From positions 28,767,673 through 28,797,672 of the forward strand of contig OZ037766.1 of the NCBI GenBank assembly GCA_964035545.1: a DNA stretch of 30,000 nucleotides, given 5' to 3'. Each line of letters starts with the position of its first letter. The stretch's first letter is position 1. The stretch is from Bugula neritina (lineage: Eukaryota > Bryozoa > Gymnolaemata > Cheilostomatida > Bugulidae). A program made the position numbers and the translations under genes. The notes beneath the pieces were generated by a model. It saw nothing but the letters and a program-made list of their open reading frames with translations. It was not told the origin of the DNA and made no database searches. This document shows positions 20,801 to 28,904 of this stretch, piece by piece.

Positions 20801-23076
20801 ATCCTCTCTGAGGGTGGTTCTGACTACCACCTCCCCAGCCCGACATCGCAGATGCCATAGGAAACCGGGGGGCCTGGCTGGGGCTGGTGTGAGCGAGAAT
20901 CGCTACCAGTTGTTCCAGCATCCCCGCCATGCGGTTTACCTTCGCGTCCAAGGGGGTACTTTCAGAACCATTGTGGCCCGAGAGAGAGATCGTGGTGCTG
21001 CGTATCTTTCCGCGGCATTAACTCCAATTGGTGGTGGGTTTCCTTGTCCTCTATGTAGTTGGGTAGCCAATAGGTAAGCCTCTCCAGCTCTTAGGGCATC
21101 CTCCACCGTGGTTACTCCTTTGGCTTGCAATTGGTGGTGTAGACCCAAGTCGTTCAACGACTGGACAAAAGCATCATAGGTATAGCGTTCTTGTTGTTGT
21201 GCTGGTAATTCGCTGTACGCGATCTGCGCCAGTCTCTTCACCGTAGCTGCATGTTCTTGTAACGAAGTCCGTGGAGTGCGGCACAACCTCTGTAAGCGGG
21301 CCCTGGCATCTACTGCAAAAATGCCAAAACGGGCCCGTAGCGCAGCAAAGATCCCGTCTATGTTAGTTCTTAGCCCGTACGGCTTAGCCTGCTTCGTTAA
21401 CGCCCTCCGTAGTTAAATAAAGGCCACTCTAGGTGGCCATTGAGCGAGGTCTATTACCTCTCTAAATTCTTGTATGAATTGTTCCACATCTTCCAACCCA
21501 GTAAAGGTGGGGGCTTTTAATCGGTACCGATAAGCCTGTTCTCCTTGTAACACTGGGCCTTCTGGAGTTATTGTAATATCAGGCTCACCGTCTCTTTGTT
21601 GAGCTGGTTCTCTCGCCATCTTTGTTGTGGTCGTCAGTTAGGTTGCATCCGTGCTAATATACAGAATCCTACTGCTGCCACCACTGTTATAATTTTTACA
21701 ATTATAGTAAGTATGGAGATTCGTGTATACTGTAATTATCCACGTTGCATGGTTAGACACCAGGCGGAGAATCGAGATAGAAGAAGGTTTATTTAGTACA
21801 CACTTAATGAATAAAAGTAATAACACACGTACACATAAAACTCTCTTATCATAATCAGCATCACGCTCTAACTGTGCACACTAACATTACTGTCCGGAAC
21901 CTAGTTACTAAACCGGGAAAAGTCACGTGTCTAAATGATAATTGGCTAGTGAGCACATGGCCCTACGCTTCACTGCCCACTACAATATTACATAATGTTT
22001 AAGTTTCATCTTACAGGGCTGAAAGGAAATCAGGGATTTAAAGGGTCTCAAGGAGTGAAAGGAGAAAAAGGAAACATTGGTAACACAGGAGCAACTGGTC
22101 TAAGAGGAGCAACTGGTTCTCATGGAGTACCAGGAACTAACTTTGAAGGAGGTGCTGTGTACACCAGATGGGGGAGGACTAGTTGCAGTGCTGGCTCAAC
22201 TAGACTTTACAAAGGTGTGCTACTTATTAAATCATTTAGATAGCAAAATATATTTTAACAAATTTATAGTTGCTTGGTATTGAAAAAGCGCAGCTTCAGT
22301 TGATGCAGTTATCCATTATATACAGTATATTAGAGTATTATTCTATATTATTATATCGAACATATTTGCTATCACAGGCTTTGTTGGAGGATCATATTAT
22401 ACCCATAGTGGAGGTGGAGTGAACTATCAGTGTATGCCAACTGATCCACAGTATAACAAAGTGAACACTGGATCTTTTTATGGCTCTTGGCTATCTGGAA
22501 CAGAATATGAATCACAGCATTATGGAATATTCCCCAATTCAGCTCATCAACAGAATGTACCATGTGCCAGATGTTATACAGCGAACAGACCAGCTCTTAT
22601 GATGATTCCAGCTAAGAGATCTTGTCTATCTGGGTGGACAAAGGAGTATGAAGGTTATTTACAGTAGAAATACCCAAATTCTTTCTGATGTCAACTAATT
22701 TACACACAACCTTTATGAACTGTAGCCTTCAATTATCATTAGATTGACACTTGGAAATTTTTATCATGGAAATCTAATAACATTTTGATAAATTAAAAAA
22801 GCTTTATAAAATTCCAGCTTCGTAATTTTGAAAAATGAATAAAATAGTTTTAAACTTGTTTTAGGGTACCTGATGTCTGAGCAACATAACCATGCTCACC
22901 CAACTACATATGAGTGTGTAGATCAATATCCTGAGTACATCACAGGAATGAATGATAATGAGAATGGGGCTCTGTTTTACTTTGTCAGAGCTATCTGTTT
23001 AGGAAGTGGAACTACTGGACACTGTCCACCATATGATGAGAAGAAACAGCTTACTTGTGTTGTTTGTTCTAAATAA
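10316..23076 (+). CDS. Short-chain collagen C4-like protein, copy C
   Basis: Secreted short-chain collagen, paralog of copy B. Seven exons: 10316-10582, 10877-10967, 12047-12154, 12697-12912, 22017-22214, 22378-22653, 22865-23076, with the same intron phases as copy B, giving 455 residues. It has a signal peptide (MRVPVVTLVTICSLIRYSAS), a shorter Gln/Glu-rich coiled coil to residue 89 without the LKEE array, a linker with the LEQICIF cysteine, and 50 uninterrupted Gly-X-Y triplets (about residues 120-269). The C-terminal domain keeps all 10 cysteines and ends LTCVVCSK. The collagen exons are 108 and 216 bp, multiples of 9, so this helix is 7 triplets longer than that of copy B. Intron 4 is 9.1 kb (724 bp in copy B) because of a TTAA element and an antisense retrotransposon; intron 2 holds a 328-bp palindrome. 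The exon 6 donor is GTTATT where copies A and B have GTAATT. All exons are open, but efficient splicing across intron 4 is not shown. Confidence 0.83.
11407..11734. repeat. 328-bp spacer-less palindrome in copy C intron 2
   Basis: The sequence reads the same on both strands around a centre between 11564 and 11565 (CACTATAGTG). The left arm is 158 bases and the right arm 170. By eye they are identical except for 12 extra bases of the CCACTA-type repeat in the right arm. Two 92-residue open frames with near-identical products, one on each strand (11440-11718 and 11423-11701), are a direct result and are not genes. The arms are ACC/ACT trinucleotide repeats. Confidence 0.92.
11735..11990 (+). 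repeat. ACT/GCT trinucleotide tract
   Basis: An imperfect array of ACT, GCT and ATT triplets continuing from the palindrome to near the end of intron 2 of copy C. It is far longer than the equivalent tract in copy B. Open frames of Thr, Ala or Val runs here are repeat artefacts. Confidence 0.85.
13360..14127. mobile_element. 768-bp TTAA-flanked MITE-like element
   Basis: The ends are inverted repeats: AGGATTGCTC at the left and GAGCAATCCT at the right, with similarity continuing inward (AATCTTAGT against ATCTTGTCT). A further inner pair starts GTGACGT (near 13532 and, inverted, near 13950). The element is flanked by TTAA on both sides (13356-13359 and 14128-14131), while copy A has a single TTAA at the same intron position (51-54). 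This is a precise insertion with TTAA target duplication, as in piggyBac-type transposons. There is no credible transposase frame, so it is non-autonomous. It lies in intron 4 of copy C. Confidence 0.85.
14374..14683 (-). repeat. LTR (3' LTR in element sense), 310 bp
   Basis: Begins TGTTATAATT and ends CCCACTACA on the plus strand, so it has TG...CA ends in either orientation. Relative to the other LTR it has about six substitutions and 10 extra bases near 14512 (ACAAGTTAAC region). Confidence 0.95.
14684..14694 (-). promoter_or_regulatory. Polypurine tract
   Basis: Directly next to the 3' LTR, the minus strand reads GGAGGGGACGG. A purine-rich run touching the 3' LTR is where plus-strand DNA synthesis is primed in LTR elements. 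One C interrupts it. Confidence 0.7.
14760..14829. repeat. Double (AT)n microsatellite in element 3' UTR
   Basis: Two AT dinucleotide runs of about 30 bases each, separated by GATTGAG, lie between the polypurine tract and the zinc-finger ORF of the retroelement. Length calls here may be unreliable. Confidence 0.9.
15137..16111 (-). CDS. Retroelement accessory ORF with C2H2/C2HC zinc fingers
   Basis: An open frame of 324 codons downstream of integrase and before the 3' LTR, where env would be in a retrovirus-like element. It has no signal peptide or membrane segment, so it is not an envelope protein. Residues 1-150 are acidic and Ser/Asn/Pro-rich. Residues 157-173 (CRLC...H) form a first finger with C-x2-C-x12-H and an unclear fourth ligand. 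Residues 183-204 (CLC...H...C) fit C-x-C-x12-H-x5-C. The rest is Pro/Arg-rich. The stop TAA at 15137-15139 may be secondary: the same frame stays open for 35 more codons to TAG at 15029-15031 and that stretch is Leu/Lys/Glu-rich like a coiled coil. I do not recognise the family. Nucleic-acid binding is inferred from the fingers. It is the least damaged frame of the element. Confidence 0.7.
   Translation of the reverse strand: METGSVPVNSELIGRIESELLGTTFYVNDDEDAVMADDLLDLKLDTVILGQSTRNQLVSRVPYKSCDSQTNNSQSSLELCCKDPLRSDNNSTFVDNALAPVSPGMPSLEMAWDPEPTSQPPTANQLPHQLEIESCWTTPATEAEIQKYRGNDDNTECRLCQQHFTTHRRLRVHLRQNFVTTFCLCGEYSYHRDYVLRHQRTMRCFPGHIYDGDEPSYHTFFNLIRPFITDTARLTRLEQGFPSPRPIKPGPVTKPPGFSTPSPPNSIRRPRTLPRVVLQRIDTQAYTLPPPLLPAERKKHRSQQSPSCSSPLARNLREVEIRAN
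16448..16798 (-). pseudogene. Probable C-terminal tail of pol after a frame change
   Basis: A Pro/Glu-rich frame overlapping the end of the integrase frame in another register. The switch lies near a run of nine G on the plus strand (about 16800-16808), a typical slippage site. It contains RGRRRHGPEYEM and then a Pro-rich low-complexity region. It could be the original pol tail or a separate spurious frame. Confidence 0.45.
16737..18050 (-). pseudogene. Retroelement integrase region of pol
   Basis: A 437-codon open frame. An HHCC zinc-binding module (HKQAHAG ... CEIC, about residues 74-113) is followed by the DDE core: first Asp in VAVDLVG, second in HSDQSAQF, Glu in NGVVERNN. The usual Gly after SDQ is Ser here. 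Near the C terminus KLQPKFVGPYMLVE is a GPY-type module; no chromodomain is seen. The frame differs from that of RNase H upstream, and two stops (TGA at 18281-18283 and a TAG near 18172) lie between them, so pol is broken here. Related to Ty3/gypsy integrases by motif and order. Confidence 0.9.
18281..18637 (-). pseudogene. Retroelement RNase H region of pol
   Basis: After the TAA at 18638-18640 the same frame continues with LETDASDQNVGAVLSQ, the first RNase H Asp motif, then KELLAVIKSVKHFRPYLYGR and TDHASLIWL, and it ends near NADGLSR. All are standard Ty3/gypsy RNase H landmarks in order. It is bounded by in-frame stops at both ends. Confidence 0.88.
18638..19087 (-). pseudogene. Reverse transcriptase C-terminal half
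   Basis: In frame with the upstream part and separated from it by one TGA at 19088-19090. Directly after that stop come the catalytic YLDD residues, then SKCALLQPEVKYLGHVV and the thumb/connection region FLGLVGYYIQYIPDFAGI. The catalytic motif is intact; the stop before it makes the enzyme truncated. Confidence 0.88.
19088..20431 (-). pseudogene. Retroelement protease and reverse transcriptase N-terminal half
   Basis: Aspartic protease with active site LLDSGCT (Asp at about residue 26) and the second signature AIFGMLFLKQHQC. After a spacer comes the RT finger/palm: SPVVLVRKKDGSWRFCVDYR, the first catalytic Asp in STLDLLSGYWQV, and SAPATFQRLM. An Arg sits where Gly is usual in the block before SAPATF. 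The frame ends in an in-frame TGA just before the YLDD motif. Confidence 0.9.
20730..21619 (-). pseudogene. Retroelement gag, broken
   Basis: Starts at an ATG (21619) with MAREPAQQRDGEP and a capsid-like block FIQEFREVIDLAQWPP. An in-frame TAA at 21413-21415 is followed by more gag in the same frame (for example LQEHAATVKRLAQIAYSEL). A frame change follows around the AG repeat near 20980-20988, and the last part (DAKVNRMAGMLEQLV) reads in another register to a stop at 20730. Near the end HPQRGC looks like the last half of a CCHC zinc knuckle whose first two Cys positions are Gly. Identified by position and composition rather than a strong motif. Confidence 0.7.
21665..21683 (-). promoter_or_regulatory. 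Primer binding site, tRNA-Leu type
   Basis: One base after the 5' LTR the minus strand reads TGGTGGCAGCAGTAGGATT. It begins with the TGG that pairs with the CCA end, and the rest closely resembles the complement of animal tRNA-Leu 3' ends (acceptor ...GCTGCC plus CCA). The tRNA assignment rests on memory of tRNA-Leu sequences. Confidence 0.7.
21685..21984 (-). repeat. LTR (5' LTR in element sense), 300 bp
   Basis: Second copy of the LTR with the same TG...CA ends. It would hold the promoter of the element, reading to the left, antisense to collagen copy C. No clear TATA was assigned. Confidence 0.95.
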
Positions 23077-25104
23077 TTTGTGTCTAACCAGAAGACATTC
23101 ACATATTTAACTAATATTCAACTGCTAAATTTTTTAACTTCTAATAACCTTTATCTGCTCAATTAACTTGAATTATCCAATAAATGCAGAAAAAAAATGA
23201 CTATCATGATATTGCAGATAATTTTAGTATATGTATATCAGAAAGGCAACTCCCACCCCAATACTCTGTTACCCTAATGCACTAGAACTGATATAACATA
23301 TCTGTTACACTACCGACCCTCAGGAACAAAGGAGCTAACGACTATAATCATTAGCAGCTGCCTCAATGGATAGCCGATACCTGGGATGGAACCAAAGCTG
23401 AGGGATGGAGCTTATGAGATGAACTGATTAGCAGCGTGCTTGGACAGCGCATTTGAATAGTAGCAGTGGGTTAGTTAAGTTGTGCTTATACTATTATGCA
23501 GTTATGTAACACTTGTCTTTTGTATAGTTACTTTTACTTTATATCATTCGCATAAATTTAAATGATATTATTACTCCAAGTCCCAATATTGATTTAGCTT
23601 TAAATACCCGTAACTATAGTGATAGCACAAAATCACGACAGTATTGAGGAGATGAACATACCTATTTACTTTTTTTGTTTAAATTAATATTTTATAAACT
23701 TGTAAAATATTGAACGTTCAAAGACAATGCTCTAAATAAACCAACAATAAAAGTCTATTTCATTTATTTTTATTGATGGTGTAAAAAATAGTCTAATTAA
23801 GACTAAAAAGATTAATTATAGCTTCAACTTCAACAAGCATGTCATAACAGTCAATCTCTCATTACTGATACAAGAACTAAAATACTACAACATTGTGTTG
23901 ACAGCAGCATCTATGAGGCATAGATTATACACAGTCAGGAGACATGCTATTCATTTAAGTTGCTGCCTTAAGTCATACAAATAATTTTAAACTCTTTATT
24001 TTGCATATAGTATACTAGATTTGAATATGTAAACATGGCTGAAAAGTTTCATCCATATATATGATGTATGGGGAGCTGTAGAAAACAATTTGTCCTGATG
24101 GGGGATAAACCCTTACATTACTTACTTGTGGAGTTGTCCCCTATTCAGTGCACCATAGGCTCAATCTTATGTATAAGTTATAGCTAGACTGATTGCTCAG
24201 AGCGAAATGGGGGAGGGGGGTGCAGTATAAGTTTTAGGTTTATAGCTTGAGGTCTTAGATAGCTCACATATTGGATACATAAAAATAATTAAATGTCTTA
24301 AAAGTGAATTTTATATAATTATGAAAATACAACAAAAACTTAATCTTATTCAAGAATATAAGGCTTTAAGTTTAATGACTTTATTTTACTAATATGTATG
24401 GAGCTTTGTTGCAGTAATATGAATGTTTTTACCAAACATTAAATTATATTTAATTTCGCCTGATGCATTTCAACATTGTATAATTATATAGCAACAGTTA
24501 TCTTTAACTTGATGATCAGAGAATTCAGAAATTTAAATATTTTCAACATCAAATTTAATAGTTGAAAGCTCATTGACTGTAACAATGAGCACAACAATGG
24601 TTGATAGTGAATATAGATAATGAAATATTGCTTTGTTGGTTAAAACTAGCTTATTATCAATTTTTTATTGAAGCATGTAAGTAAATTACACTATTTCGTA
24701 TTATGTCTACCATAATTCATAACTATTTCAGCCTTTTAACACCAGATTTTTTAATTCAGGCTGTTCATTCACTGCTATCATTTATTGTGCAAGTAGCAAG
24801 TATAATTGTTTCTCAAGAATTTTATTCTTATATGATAGCATTAGTTACTATCATTTATTCAACTAATAATCTGTAGGACAAGTTTATTACTGTTGTAAAA
24901 AATATTAATATAAATTGTGATTTGTATTTTTTGCTGGTTAATTTAGTTCAGTTTAATTCAATATATTCATAAAAGTTGTCATGTAAAATGTTGCAAATGA
25001 AACAATCATTGCTAAAAATATAATAGTATAATATTGTAATATAGGTAAAATGTTTAATATTTCTTACTGCTAAAGTAAATACATGATTTTGTGTCTCTAT
25101 ACAG
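23077..25104. other. Spacer after copy C
   Basis: A poly(A) signal AATAAA at 23179-23184, about 100 bases past the copy C stop, is the likely 3' end of that gene. About 23220-23655 is an insertion relative to copy A. It includes a weak tRNA-like stretch on the minus strand (GGTTCCATCCCAG, near 23390), possibly a SINE. From about 23660 the sequence matches the copy A flank. The rest, to the acceptor-like TCTCTATACAG at 25104, is AT-rich with no exon seen. Confidence 0.5.
23179..23184 (+). promoter_or_regulatory. Poly(A) signal of copy C
   Basis: Canonical AATAAA about 100 bases after the stop codon, in a flank aligned with copy A, where it has become AATAGG. Confidence 0.6.
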
Positions 25105-25221
25105 CTTGCGAGTTCTAATCTGCAAACGAGTGGTTACTAAAAACAGCACTTCTTACCGCCTGACAGCAAAGTTCACCGATTACTTCAAACTCTAACTCAT
25201 TGAGGAAGATTTGAAGACATC

Positions 25222-28200
25222 ATGTTTGAGCCAAGGAAACACGTGACCTACTTAACTTGGGCTTACCCAGACTGCTACAAGTATCTGGTGAGTTGAATAT
25301 GTATTTTGCTTGGAGGTCATTGTGTTTATAATATTTGTAAACTTAGCTGGTCTGCTGGTTGTGTATACTGTAAACGATTAGCACAATAAACGATGCTCAT
25401 GCCGCATTCCTGCATGAAAGTATATTAAGATAGACAGCAATTTTACTTGACAGAAAACTGTTACAGGTATTATAACATTTCTGTTTGTCAGGTAAAAGAT
25501 AAACCTGTTATAGCTAAACTAATTGTAGTAATACTATTGCAACTCTATAATTTCTTAGAGTGAACCCCAAACCCAAAATGCTAACCCCAAACTTCTGCCC
25601 CAACCCCCCAACCCTCAACTTCTGCCCCTAACCCCCAACCCTCAAAATCCGCCCCTAATCTCTGCCCCTAACTCCCAACTACCGCCCCTAACTTCCAACC
25701 ACGGCCTCTAACTTCCGAGTTCTGCCTCTAAACCCAAACCCCAAATCCCAACCCCAAAAACCCCAAAGCCCTAATTCTCAATCTCAGCCCATAACCGCCA
25801 ACCACTGCTTCCAACCTCCGCCCCTAACTCTTACCTTCTGCCCCTAACCACAACCATCTCCGATGATCCCCAACCTCCGCCCCTAACCCCTATTTCCAAA
25901 ATCGACTCCTAACCTCCGCCCCTAACCCTCAACCTCCGCTTCTAACCTCAAACTTTTGCCCGTAACCCGCAACCTGATATTTCTTGCTAAGATGTTAGTT
26001 TATTTGAAATTTCTACCCTTCCAACTTTTGCCCCCAATCTCCGCCTCTAACCCCCAAACTCTGCCCCTAACCCCCAAACTCTACCCCTAACCCTCAAACC
26101 TTCACCCCTAACCTCTACCCTCAACCTTCACCCCCAACCCTTAACCTCCGCCCCTAACCTCTGCCTCTAACCTCCAACTCCCGCCCCTAACCCCAACCTC
26201 TGCCTCTAACTCTCCAACTTTCACCCCTAATCCCCAACCTCAACCCATAAAACCAACCTTTGTCCCAAACTCCCACTCCCTGCCTCTACCAACCAACATC
26301 CGTCCCTAACCCCCAGCCTCCGCTCCTAACTCCCAATCCCCAACCTCCACACCCAACTCTCAGCCTCCGCTCTTAACCTATAAGCCCCAACCTCTGCCCC
26401 AAACCCCAAACTTCCGCCCTCAACTCTCAACCTCCACACCCAGCACTAAAATTAACATTTATTGCTAAGGTGTCAATTTATTTGAAACTTCTATCATGCA
26501 AAGACTGCGTACCTACTTTGCTATGCAATATGTGTGCTAGATCAACAGGTTTTATTAGTTTTTAGTGAATTCGTTTGTCTTATGTAGGATGAAAACAGAA
26601 TATTTAAAGTAGAGAAAGCTTTCCGCCATGTTCTATTTATGGCTGTAAGTATATATTATATATTTAAAAGAAAAGTGGGATCTCTACATAAATTACGTTG
26701 GGATATCATACATGTAATAACTGTATTGTTTGCCCACATATAATAATTAAAGTACAAAGTTTCCAAACACCAATTTGAATAATAAATGTATATCATGTAT
26801 TTTATTTATATAATATTATATAAATGTTACTGATAATTTTTAGATCTACTATAGTACTGTTGCGTAAAGTTGCCTTGTATTAGTGCCGGTGTAAATTATA
26901 TCTAATGATATAGCAATGCATGCAGCAGTAGTATATCACATACTGTCAATATTATTACAGTCTAGAAATGCTAGCGAGGGTGAAAAATTTGTTCTGGGTC
27001 TGCATAGGAAGGCATTTGACAACGCACTGCGACCACCTCATGCTGAAGACTCTGGTGGTATGTATTGTAACCATAGTGATGACATACATGTTTAAAACAA
27101 ACTTAATTCGCCAAATGCTAGCAAAACATTTATTCAAGTAAATTTGCTATAATTTTGCTTTATTTGTGTCTAAATCTAAATGCACTGCAGAAGTAGCATG
27201 CAGCAGCTAAAAGATATTCCTAGATATGCACAATGCATTGTTAGCAAGCAACTACTGTTTATTTCATGCAGTTCTTTGAAAATATCACTACAATGAGTAT
27301 AGGCTTGTTAAGTTGAGAATTTAGAAGTTCTTTTATACCTTCATAACCTTTAGCCAAAAAGCTCAAAAACCACCAATCAAATTTTTTGTCTTGTCGTTTC
27401 AGAATAAAACTCAAAAATATTGACAAGCCTTTGTGGATATTGGTATTGAATTATTACTTGCCTACTGAGAGACATGGTTTCAATATGCTATATTATTTTG
27501 TTATAGATTCAGAGTCCTTCTTTTATTACACCAGTTCCAGCGAAGGCCCTTCGTATGACGATAACACGCTCGACGACATTTCAGACATACCGGCAGACGA
27601 AGACCAGGATGCGTGGAGAGCAAACCTGCTAAGAATCATGGACGACTCAGGTGCATATACTGGAGAAAACTCTGAGTTGTTATCTCAAATCTGGAGAATG
27701 CACAGAAGAGCACTTGGCGATGCGTTCAGACCAGAAGATTCTGAAGAATCTGGTATGAGTCATAAATAGTAAATACTATTGTAGAACCAAATACAAAAAA
27801 CCATCCTTCATTAATCTTTAGGAGTTTATAATATTTATTTTATTTGAAACAAATTTTTTTTTAAAAGTAAATGGTCAACCAACTTCAAGTGCAAAACTAC
27901 AAAGCGATAGTCTTTTCATATGACTGCGACCTTAGAACCCCAGAAGCACTATGGTTATTAAAGTTATTCTGCAATCATTTGTAGAGTATTAAATTATTAT
28001 TCTATACAGTAAGCTTATTTGTCTGTGTGTCTACAGAAGATTTCTACTGTAGTTTTGGTGATTATATTAGTTATTGGGAAGCAATGTTGGTATAGTGAAC
28101 TATTTTGCAGGATCTCTCACCCCGGAATACTCCTCAAGATTCACCCAAGGTTCTGAGACTCAAGGCACAACGGACAGCGTACCAAGCACATCATCAGAAG

Positions 28201-28904
28201 AGGCTCAAAGTTCGTGGAAAAAAGATCTGCTGAGAATTATAGGCGATTCAAGTGAAAGTACTGATGAGATTTGCAATACTGCATTTCTATGGGATGTCAA
28301 AAAAATGCTAGAAGAACCAGGAAGTCAAAGGCCAAATAATCGAGCAGCAAAGACTCTAGTTGAAAACCAACGGTGTGCTCCTCAGCAGCAACAAAAGACC
28401 AAACGCAAATGTTCTCCGGTTAAAGTTGAACCGACTGTGCCTAGCGGCAACACCAAGCCTAAAGGCAAATTATCCAAGTTTGTCAACAAAGTTTTTCACA
28501 GAAATCGAGTTGTCCCTGTGGAGTGTGTTACCAATGCTAAGAAGACCGGGCCTAAAACAAAGGCACCACTAAAAACTGGTAAACCACCAATGAAACGTCA
28601 AGCAACTACTGAGAAGAAAGTCATCAAGAATGGAAAGAATCCGATCACAGCTAGAAAAGTCTCAACAGTTCCTAATACTAACAAGAAAGCTGCCTCTACT
28701 CCTGCTAAACAAAAACCGGCCCAGAGTGCCAACCAAAAGCTACGAGATGTGTTCAGAAACTTGAAAAAAAGTCTAACTACCAAGAAAGGACCAGCGATAC
28801 CGGCCAACACCGCCACAGGACAGAAGAACAAGAATGCCACCAAAGCTAAATGCTGCAAATGTGCACAAAAGAAAATTGTTTCTCGACCTCCTTTCAGGTT
28901 GTAA
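25222..28904 (+). CDS. Unrecognised five-exon gene: modular acidic N-half, basic C-tail
   Basis: I do not recognise the family. Proposed exons: 25222-25287, 26588-26644, 26961-27057, 27507-27752, 28111-28904; phases 0, 0, 1, 1; 419 residues. All junctions have GT-AG, and the split codons give Asp and Gly in frame. The ATG follows an in-frame TGA (25201-25203); an acceptor-like CAG before 25105 suggests a 5' UTR exon upstream. Three related modules are visible: about residues 34-73 (FRHVLF...LHRKAFDNALRPP), 110-152 (WRANLLRIMDDS...MHRRALGDAFRPE) and 191-230 (WKKDLLRIIGDS...WDVKKML). They are separated by acidic Ser/Asp/Glu-rich linkers. Residues 231-419 are Lys-rich and low in complexity, with KTKRK, a sumoylation-like VKVE (259-262) and KCCKC near the end. 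A nuclear or nucleic-acid-associated protein is a reasonable guess but is not shown. The splice model is unconfirmed. Confidence 0.6.
25560..26450 (+). repeat. C-rich degenerate telomere-like minisatellite in intron 1
   Basis: Many variants of a unit of about 20 bases close to CCCCTAACCCCCAACCTCCG, with CCCTAA, the animal telomere hexamer complement, in most. The plus strand is almost free of G and the minus strand is G-rich. An AT-rich block at 25975-26018 interrupts it and is repeated just beyond the end at 26451-26496, so a unit of about 478 bp appears twice. It lies in intron 1 of the modular gene. Confidence 0.85.

Larger units (their letters stand above)
14374..21984 (-). mobile_element. 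Ty3/gypsy LTR retrotransposon, defective, antisense in copy C intron 4
   Basis: Complete element of 7611 bp on the minus strand: 5' LTR 21685-21984, tRNA-Leu-type primer site, gag, pol in the order protease, reverse transcriptase, RNase H, integrase, then an extra zinc-finger ORF, a purine tract and the 3' LTR 14374-14683. Domain order with integrase last is the Ty3/gypsy arrangement. The element is flanked by ATAT on both sides (14370-14373 and 21985-21988), a 4-bp target duplication, and copies A and B show the uninterrupted intron. The two LTRs differ at about six positions plus one 10-base indel. gag and pol carry several stops and frame changes, so this copy is not autonomous. Its GC content is visibly higher than that of the host DNA around it. 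Confidence 0.95.

Noticed and set aside
16279-20860. Plus-strand frames within the retroelement
   Set aside because: They are antisense shadows of gag and pol without recognisable domains.
25560-26450. True telomere or telomere fusion
   Set aside because: Units are degenerate and longer than 6 bases, with ordinary exons on both sides.
28598-28858. Hydrophobic 86-residue minus-strand frame
   Set aside because: Reverse complement of the Lys-rich exon, which naturally reads as Phe/Leu/Val-rich.
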